Source of the DNA: Devosia sp.
GTDB taxonomy: Bacteria > Pseudomonadota > Alphaproteobacteria > Rhizobiales > Devosiaceae
Direction of reading: 5' to 3'
NCBI GenBank assembly: GCA_028290245.1
Contig: JAQGKG010000112.1
Coordinates: forward strand, 1-9,662
Length of the DNA: 9,662 nt
The position numbers were made by a program, and so were the translations under genes. Shown piece by piece: positions 5,212 to 9,662 of the stretch; the stretch's first letter is position 1, and each line of letters starts with the position of its first letter. The notes beneath the pieces are model-generated. The model saw only the letters and a program-made list of their open reading frames with translations, made no database searches and was not told the DNA's origin.

Positions 5212-6285
5212 GTGAAGATTATCAAGACGCTTGCCACCGTGCTGGCTGTTGGCGCAATGGCGCTGACTGCTTCCACCGCAGTCTTTGCCCAGGACAAGGG
5301 CGCTATCGGCATTGCAATGCCGACCCAGTCGTCGCTGCGTTGGATCTCGGACGGCAATGAGCTGAAGACCGCTCTCGAAGCCAAGGGCTACACCGTTGAT
5401 CTGCAGTTCGCAGAAGACGACGTGCCGAACCAGCTCGCACAGATCGAAAACATGGTCACCAAGGGCGTCAAGGCTCTCGTGATCGGTTCGATCGACGGCA
5501 CCACGCTGTCGAGCGTGCTGCAGCAGGCTGCCGATGCCGGCATCAAGGTCGTCGCTTATGACCGCCTGATCCGCGAAACCGCAAACGTTGACCTCTACAC
5601 CACTTTCGACAACTTCCAGGTCGGCGTGCTGCAGGCCAACTCGATCCTCAAGGGTCTTGGCTATCCTGAGAAGGCCGGCCCGTTCAATATCGAACTGTTC
5701 GGCGGTTCGCCGGATGATAACAACGCCTTCTTCTTCTATGATGGCGCAATGAGCGTGTTCCAGCCGCTGATCGACAAGGGTGACCTGGTCGTGAAGTCCG
5801 GCCAAGTTGGCATGGATACCGTTGGTACCCTGCGTTGGGACGGTGCTGTTGCACAGGCCCGCATGGACAACATCCTGTCCGCAAACTACTCGGACGGTTC
5901 GCGCGTTGACGCCGTTCTCTCGCCATATGATGGCCTGAGCCGCGGTATCATCTCGTCGCTCCGTGGCGTTGGTTACGGTGCAGCCGATCTGGCTTGGCCA
6001 ATCATCTCCGGCCAGGATGCCGAAGCACCGTCCGTCAAGGCAATCATTGCCGGCGAACAGTATTCGACCATCTACAAGGACACTCGCGAACTGGCCAAGA
6101 CCACTGCCGACCTCGTCGACACGCTGGTTTCGGGCGGCACGCCTGAAGGCCTCGACACCACCACCTATAACAATGGTGTCAAGGTTGTGCCTTCGATCCT
6201 GCTGACTCCATATGAAGTCGATGCTTCGAACTACCAGGCCCTGGTCATCGACTCGGGTTACCTGAAGCCAGAAGAAATCCAGTAA
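5212..6285 (+). CDS. chvE: Multiple-sugar periplasmic binding protein ChvE
   Basis: Periplasmic aldose receptor. In Agrobacterium, ChvE binds arabinose, galactose, glucose and xylose, feeds the GguAB importer, and presents sugar to the VirA sensor. The product is 357 residues with a Sec signal peptide (KIIKTLATVLAVGAMALT, cut likely after VFA at 24-26). The GTG start at 5212 has AGGGAG 7 nt upstream. Segments I recognise from ChvE are DKGAIGIAMPTQSS (28-41), VPNQLAQIENMVTKGVKALV (71-90), VAYDRLI (114-120), ELFGGSPDDNNAFFFYDGAM (161-180), SGQDAE (266-271) and GEQYSTIYKDTRELAK (281-296). The AYDR and GGSPDDNN regions line the sugar cleft in this family. It leads the chvE-gguA-gguB operon and is followed by a terminator-like hairpin, as expected for a highly expressed receptor. 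I see no virulence genes here, so the role is most simply nutrition. Confidence 0.95.
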   Translation: MKIIKTLATVLAVGAMALTASTAVFAQDKGAIGIAMPTQSSLRWISDGNELKTALEAKGYTVDLQFAEDDVPNQLAQIENMVTKGVKALVIGSIDGTTLSSVLQQAADAGIKVVAYDRLIRETANVDLYTTFDNFQVGVLQANSILKGLGYPEKAGPFNIELFGGSPDDNNAFFFYDGAMSVFQPLIDKGDLVVKSGQVGMDTVGTLRWDGAVAQARMDNILSANYSDGSRVDAVLSPYDGLSRGIISSLRGVGYGAADLAWPIISGQDAEAPSVKAIIAGEQYSTIYKDTRELAKTTADLVDTLVSGGTPEGLDTTTYNNGVKVVPSILLTPYEVDASNYQALVIDSGYLKPEEIQ

Positions 6286-6307
6286 ATACTGGTTACTTGA
6301 CCAAATG

Positions 6308-6335
6308 GGGCTCCGCGGCAACGCGGGGCCCTTTT
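6308..6335 (+). terminator. Terminator-like hairpin between chvE and gguA
   Basis: GGGCTCCGCG (6308-6317) and CGCGGGGCCC (6322-6331) form a 10-bp stem with one G-U pair. It is closed by a GCAA tetraloop and followed by TTTTCT. This is a good intrinsic terminator in the middle of an operon, so it probably stops most chvE transcripts and lets some through to gguAB. That would give the usual excess of binding protein over membrane components. Confidence 0.75.
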
Positions 6336-6349
6336 CTAAATTTGTCGTG

Positions 6350-6452
6350 AGACCTCACGGTGAGCTTGTAGACAGGCGCTGTCTGGCATAGAGCCCGATA
6401 TCCGGCCTCGTGGTTCGTGCTCGACGAGCTCTGCAGGCTCACCATGAGGTCT
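6350..6452. repeat. Composite palindromic repeat in the chvE-gguA gap
   Basis: The arms 6350-6372 and 6430-6452 are inverted copies, matching at 20 of 23 positions, with two of the differences being G-U pairs in RNA. Smaller palindromes are nested between them: AGACAG-gcg-CTGTCT (6370-6384), GCCcGATATCcGGC (6393-6406) and GCTCG-a-CGAGC (6419-6429). The second half, CCTCGTGGT...ACCATGAGG (6406-6449), resembles a class of dispersed CCTCATGGT/ACCATGAGG palindromes I remember from Hyphomicrobiales genomes. The RNA would fold into a branched structure directly after the terminator hairpin. Copy number and mobility cannot be judged here. Confidence 0.65.
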
Positions 6453-6471
6453 ACCCAATGACAGGGCCAGC

Positions 6472-8004
6472 ATGAGCAACACCATTCTGGAGATGCGTAG
6501 CATCACCAAGACATTCCCCGGCGTGAAAGCGCTGTCGGACGTCAATCTCGACGTGCGGGAAGCCGAAATCCACGCCATCGTGGGCGAGAACGGCGCCGGC
6601 AAGTCCACCCTGATGAAGGTGCTGAGCGGGGTTTATCCCTCCGGCACTTATGACGGCGAGATCGTCTACAAGGGCGAAGTCCAGCAGTTCAAGTCGATCC
6701 GCGACAGCGAGCACAAGGGCATCGTCATCATCCATCAGGAGCTGGCGCTGGTGCCGCTGCTGTCGATTGCGGAAAACATTTTTCTCGGCAACGAACAGGC
6801 CAAGAATGGAGTGATCGACTGGGACGAGACCCGTGACGGCGCACGCAAGCTGCTCGGCATGGTCGGCCTGACCGAAGATCCCGATACGCTGGTGACCAAT
6901 ATTGGCGTTGGCAAGCAGCAGCTGGTAGAAATCGCCAAGGCGCTGTCCAAGGAAGTGAAGCTGCTCATTCTCGATGAGCCGACTGCATCACTGTCTGAAA
7001 AAGATAGCGCGGCCTTGCTCGACCTGCTGATGGAATTCCGCAGCCAGGGCATTACCTCGATCCTGATCAGCCACAAGCTGAACGAAATCGCCAAAGTTGC
7101 CGACCGTATCACGGTGATCCGTGACGGGCACAGCATCGAGACGCTGAACAAGGAAGACATCACCGAAGACCGCATCATCACGTTGATGGTGGGCCGTTCG
7201 CTGGATGATCGATACCCAAACCGCGAGCCCAACATCGGCGACGTGGTATTCGAGGTGAGGGACTGGTCGGTGTATCACCAGCTGCACCGCGAGCGTCAGG
7301 TCATCAAGAATATCAGCATCAATATCCGCAAGGGTGAAGTGGTCGGCATTGCCGGACTGATGGGCTCGGGCCGCACCGAATTCGCCATGAGTGTGTTCGG
7401 GAAGTCCTACGGCCAGCGGATTTCCGGCGAAGTGTTCCTGCATGGCAAGAAGATCGATACCTCGACCGTCGAAAAGGCCGTGGCCAATGGCATCGCCTAT
7501 GCCACCGAGGATCGCAAGACCTACGGCCTGAACCTGATCGACCACATCAAGCACAATACGACGCTGGCCAATCTGGGCGGCATTTCGCGTGTCGGCGTTA
7601 TCGACGACATGACGGAAATGGACGTTGCCAACGAGTATCGCAAGAAGACCAATATCCGCTCGTCGAGCGTTTATCAGATCACCGGCAACCTCTCGGGCGG
7701 CAACCAGCAGAAGGTCGTACTGAGCAAATGGCTGTTCGCCAATCCGGACGTGCTGATCCTCGATGAGCCGACGCGCGGCATCGATGTCGGTGCCAAGTAC
7801 GAAATCTACACCATCATCAATCAACTCGCGGCGCAGGGCAAAGCCGTGCTCGTCATCTCTTCGGAGATGCCAGAGCTGCTCGGCATCACTGACCGCATCT
7901 ATGTAATGAACGAAGGCCGCATCGTTGGCGAAATGCAGACCAGCGAAGCCAGCCAGGAAAAGATCATGCGCGCAATCGTTCGCGCTGAAGGGAAGGCATC
8001 ATGA
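6472..8004 (+). CDS. gguA: Sugar ABC transporter ATP-binding protein GguA (double nucleotide-binding domain)
   Basis: Cytoplasmic ATPase that powers uptake of aldoses captured by ChvE. It has 510 residues and two fused nucleotide-binding domains, as in XylG, RbsA and MglA. Domain 1 has Walker A GENGAGKST (38-46), an atypical signature IGVGKQQ (144-150), Walker B LLILDEP (164-170) and switch H201. Domain 2 has a degenerate Walker A, GLMGSGRTE (295-303, lysine replaced by arginine), a signature LSGGNQQ (407-413), Walker B VLILDEP (427-433), and SSEMPEL (463-469) where a switch histidine would be. This asymmetry is normal for the CUT2 family, in which domain 1 carries the main ATPase. The opening MSNTILEMRS and RYPNREPNIG (247-256) agree with GguA as I recall it. 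The ribosome site (AGGG) is modest. It overlaps gguB by 4 bp. Confidence 0.94.
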   Translation: MSNTILEMRSITKTFPGVKALSDVNLDVREAEIHAIVGENGAGKSTLMKVLSGVYPSGTYDGEIVYKGEVQQFKSIRDSEHKGIVIIHQELALVPLLSIAENIFLGNEQAKNGVIDWDETRDGARKLLGMVGLTEDPDTLVTNIGVGKQQLVEIAKALSKEVKLLILDEPTASLSEKDSAALLDLLMEFRSQGITSILISHKLNEIAKVADRITVIRDGHSIETLNKEDITEDRIITLMVGRSLDDRYPNREPNIGDVVFEVRDWSVYHQLHRERQVIKNISINIRKGEVVGIAGLMGSGRTEFAMSVFGKSYGQRISGEVFLHGKKIDTSTVEKAVANGIAYATEDRKTYGLNLIDHIKHNTTLANLGGISRVGVIDDMTEMDVANEYRKKTNIRSSSVYQITGNLSGGNQQKVVLSKWLFANPDVLILDEPTRGIDVGAKYEIYTIINQLAAQGKAVLVISSEMPELLGITDRIYVMNEGRIVGEMQTSEASQEKIMRAIVRAEGKAS

Positions 8005-9302
8005 CCACCGAAACCGCTCCAATGAGCATGCCAGCACAGAACCAGGAACTCACCGTCCTGGGCGCGCTCAAGGCCAATATGCGGGACTATGGCCTGCTGC
8101 TGGCGCTGATCCTGATCATGCTGTTCTTCCAGTGGTCGACTGGTGGCGTGCTGTTCAAGCCCGTCAACCTGACCAATATCATCCTGCAGAACAGCTACAT
8201 CATCGTGATGGCGCTGGGCATGTTGCTGGTGATCGTCGCCGGCCATATCGACCTTTCGGTCGGTTCGGTCTCGGGCTTCATCGGTGCGCTTGCGGCGATG
8301 CTGATGGTGGGCTGGCGGTTTCCGCCGGAATTTTCCTTCCTCGCCAATCCATTCGTAGCCGGCGCTATCTGCATCGTGGTTGGCGCGGCGATCGGCGCGG
8401 CGCAGGGCTATTTGATCGCCTATCACCGGATCCCGTCGTTCATCGTGACGCTGGCCGGCATGTTGATTTTCAAGGGCCTGTCGCTGGCGCTGCTGGCCGG
8501 CAAGTCCGTTGGTCCGTTCCCGGCCGAATTCCAGCTGCTGTCGGCTGGCTTCATCCCTGACTTTATCGGGCCGACCACGCTGGTGCCAGCTGTGACCGCC
8601 GTGCCGGCAAGTGACGGCGTGGTCGCAATCGCTGCCGTGCAGCCACTGGTGCTGCATACCACGACCCTGGTCATCGCCATCGTCGGTATCGTCGCCTTGA
8701 TGTTCTTCGCCATCCGTGGCCGTCAGCGCCGCAAGGCACGCGGTTACGAGAGCGAGCCCTTTGTGCTGTTCGTGGCCAAGAACCTGGTGATCGCGGTCCT
8801 CGTGCTGTTCTTCGTTTATATGCTGGCCTCATATCGCGGCCTGCCCAACGTTCTGGTGGTGATGGGCATACTCATTGCGCTGTTCGTCTTCATCACCAAG
8901 CGCATGACCTTTGGCCGTCGCATTTATGCGCTGGGCGGCAACCTCAAGGCTGCGGCGCTGTCGGGCATCAAGACCGAACGCATGACATTCTATGTGTTCG
9001 CCATCATGGGTGCGCTGGCGGCTCTCGCCGGCATGATCTATGCGGCCCGCCTCAATTCGGCGACGCCGAAAGCCGGCCAGGGCCTCGAACTCGACGTCAT
9101 CGCGGCCGTGTTCATCGGCGGTGCTTCGGCACTGGGCGGCGTGGGCGCGGTCGCCGGTGCGGTGATCGGTGCGTTCATCCTCGGCGTGATGAACAACGGC
9201 ATGTCTATCATGGGCATCAACATCGACCTGCAGCAGATGATCAAGGGCGTCGTGCTGCTCGCAGCGGTGTTCTTCGATCTGTATAACAAAAACCGCGCCT
9301 GA
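8001..9302 (+). CDS. gguB: Sugar ABC transporter permease GguB
   Basis: Inner-membrane channel subunit of the ChvE-GguAB importer, 433 residues. This is the long XylH-like form of the CUT2 permeases, longer than RbsC-type proteins of about 320. Hydrophobic segments occur at about 30-45, 62-82, 90-105, 116-140, 146-166, 217-238, 257-277, 283-298, 327-348, 366-400 and 413-427. Family motifs include VIVAGHIDLSVGS (77-89), PSFIVTLAGMLIFKG (145-159), TFGRRIYALGGN (303-314) and ELDVIAAVFIGGASALGGVG (363-382). A charged cytoplasmic loop, RGRQRRKARGYESE (239-252), lies between the two halves. The start ATG overlaps the gguA stop (ATGA) and has GGGAAGG upstream, so the two are translationally coupled. 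A strong terminator follows. In Agrobacterium gguC follows gguB; it is not present here. Confidence 0.94.
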   Translation: MTTETAPMSMPAQNQELTVLGALKANMRDYGLLLALILIMLFFQWSTGGVLFKPVNLTNIILQNSYIIVMALGMLLVIVAGHIDLSVGSVSGFIGALAAMLMVGWRFPPEFSFLANPFVAGAICIVVGAAIGAAQGYLIAYHRIPSFIVTLAGMLIFKGLSLALLAGKSVGPFPAEFQLLSAGFIPDFIGPTTLVPAVTAVPASDGVVAIAAVQPLVLHTTTLVIAIVGIVALMFFAIRGRQRRKARGYESEPFVLFVAKNLVIAVLVLFFVYMLASYRGLPNVLVVMGILIALFVFITKRMTFGRRIYALGGNLKAAALSGIKTERMTFYVFAIMGALAALAGMIYAARLNSATPKAGQGLELDVIAAVFIGGASALGGVGAVAGAVIGAFILGVMNNGMSIMGINIDLQQMIKGVVLLAAVFFDLYNKNRA

Positions 9303-9325
9303 GTTTATCGGCGATCGGAATGATG

Positions 9326-9355
9326 AAGCCGCCGGGGTGACCTGGCGGCTTTTTT
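9326..9355 (+). terminator. Intrinsic terminator of the chvE-gguAB operon
   Basis: AAGCCGCC (9326-9333) pairs with GGCGGCTT (9344-9351). A 10-nt loop lies between them and can itself close GG/CC, and the hairpin runs into six Ts (9350-9355). It lies 23 nt after the gguB stop. It is the cleanest terminator in the window and marks the operon end. Confidence 0.88.
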
Positions 9356-9484
9356 GTTTGTGGATGGTTTGGGGTGGGCGACGTTGCTGCGAAGATGGCC
9401 GAGGTTATTGCTGCCAGGCGGGCTATTCGGCTTGCCACGGCTGCCGCGGATGATCGTTAGTTGCATTAGGGTCGCGATAACGCG

Positions 9485-9662
9485 CTAGCGCAGTTGCAAT
9501 GAGGTGCTAGCGATGAACGCGTCGATTAGAGCGAACGTCGCCTCGGGTTGCTCGACCTGCGGGAGGTGACCGGCTTTTTCCACCAGCGCGAACCGGCCGT
9601 CGCCGAAAGCCTCGCTCATGACACGTCCATAAGCCGGCGTGGCGATGCGATCGCTTTCCCCC
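9485..9662 (-). CDS. Alpha/beta hydrolase, C-terminal part (5' end off window)
   Basis: Only the last 58 codons are visible, ending with TAG at 9485-9487. The translation carries the two C-terminal marks of an alpha/beta hydrolase fold. GESD near the edge of the window gives the acid residue of the catalytic triad. The run FALVEKAGHLPQVEQPEATF contains the catalytic histidine (in AGHLP). The segment between them, RIATPAYGRVMSEAFGDGRF, is usual for esterase or lactonase-like members whose substrate cannot be told from this end. The nucleophile serine and lid lie beyond position 9662. It converges on the chvE operon and I see no functional link. No strong terminator of its own is visible in 9356-9484. 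Confidence 0.82.
   Translation of the reverse strand, partial: GESDRIATPAYGRVMSEAFGDGRFALVEKAGHLPQVEQPEATFALIDAFIASTSLQLR

Noticed and set aside
5173..6321. 382-codon open frame on the minus strand opposite chvE
   Set aside because: It is fully antisense to a clear ChvE gene, shows no recognisable family, and is the kind of long mirror frame expected from strong codon bias.
6988..7824. 278-codon minus-strand frame opposite gguA (and 7899-8657 opposite gguB)
   Set aside because: These are antisense shadows of conserved transporter genes with no motif of their own.
9394..9459. Short plus-strand ORF (about 21 codons) after the gguB terminator
   Set aside because: It has no ribosome site or recognisable product and lies in a simple convergent gap.
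1..9662. Defence, phage or CRISPR system
   Set aside because: No repeats with regular spacers, nucleases, integrases or transposases were seen. All sizeable genes belong to transport, regulation or hydrolase families.

Overview
The window looks like chromosomal DNA of a free-living alphaproteobacterium, most likely Hyphomicrobiales (Rhizobium, Agrobacterium or Devosia-like). The evidence is a GC-rich base composition, a ChvE-GguA-GguB sugar importer, a SmoCEFG polyol importer, and small palindromic repeats between genes of a kind I associate with that order. The genus is inference. I saw no phage, transposase, CRISPR or tRNA signature.

Left part (1-3984, all on the minus strand, so read right to left): smoC (SorC-family regulator), smoE (periplasmic binding protein), smoF (permease) and smoG (permease, cut by the left edge). 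This matches the order of the Rhodobacter sphaeroides sorbitol/mannitol smo operon. The ATPase (smoK) and polyol dehydrogenases would be expected beyond position 1. The smoC-smoE gap holds a promoter candidate with an 18-bp near-palindrome just upstream of it. The smoE-smoF gap (213 nt) is packed with hairpins, including an inverted pair of REP-like elements.

Middle part (4050-5211): an FCD-domain GntR-family regulator on the minus strand, then a 388-nt divergent control region. That region contains a perfect 17-bp palindrome beside the gntR ribosome site, four TACC/GGTA half-sites spaced exactly 11 bp apart, a 19-bp palindrome overlapping a TATAAT box, a partial second copy of the GntR-type palindrome, and an uncharacterised 30-codon ORF with a strong Shine-Dalgarno site.

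Right part (5212-9302, plus strand): chvE (sugar-binding protein), gguA (double ATPase) and gguB (permease), a complete high-affinity monosaccharide importer. A terminator-like hairpin and a roughly 100-nt composite palindrome lie between chvE and gguA. gguA and gguB overlap by 4 bp, and a strong intrinsic terminator follows gguB. At the right edge is the C-terminal end of an alpha/beta hydrolase on the minus strand.

Together this is a carbon-scavenging locus with two divergent ABC importers, one for polyols and one for aldoses, and two local regulators. The protein-coding genes belong to known families. The less ordinary material is non-coding: the chvE leader with its small ORF, the phased half-site array, and hairpin/REP-like elements placed directly after the binding-protein gene in both operons.
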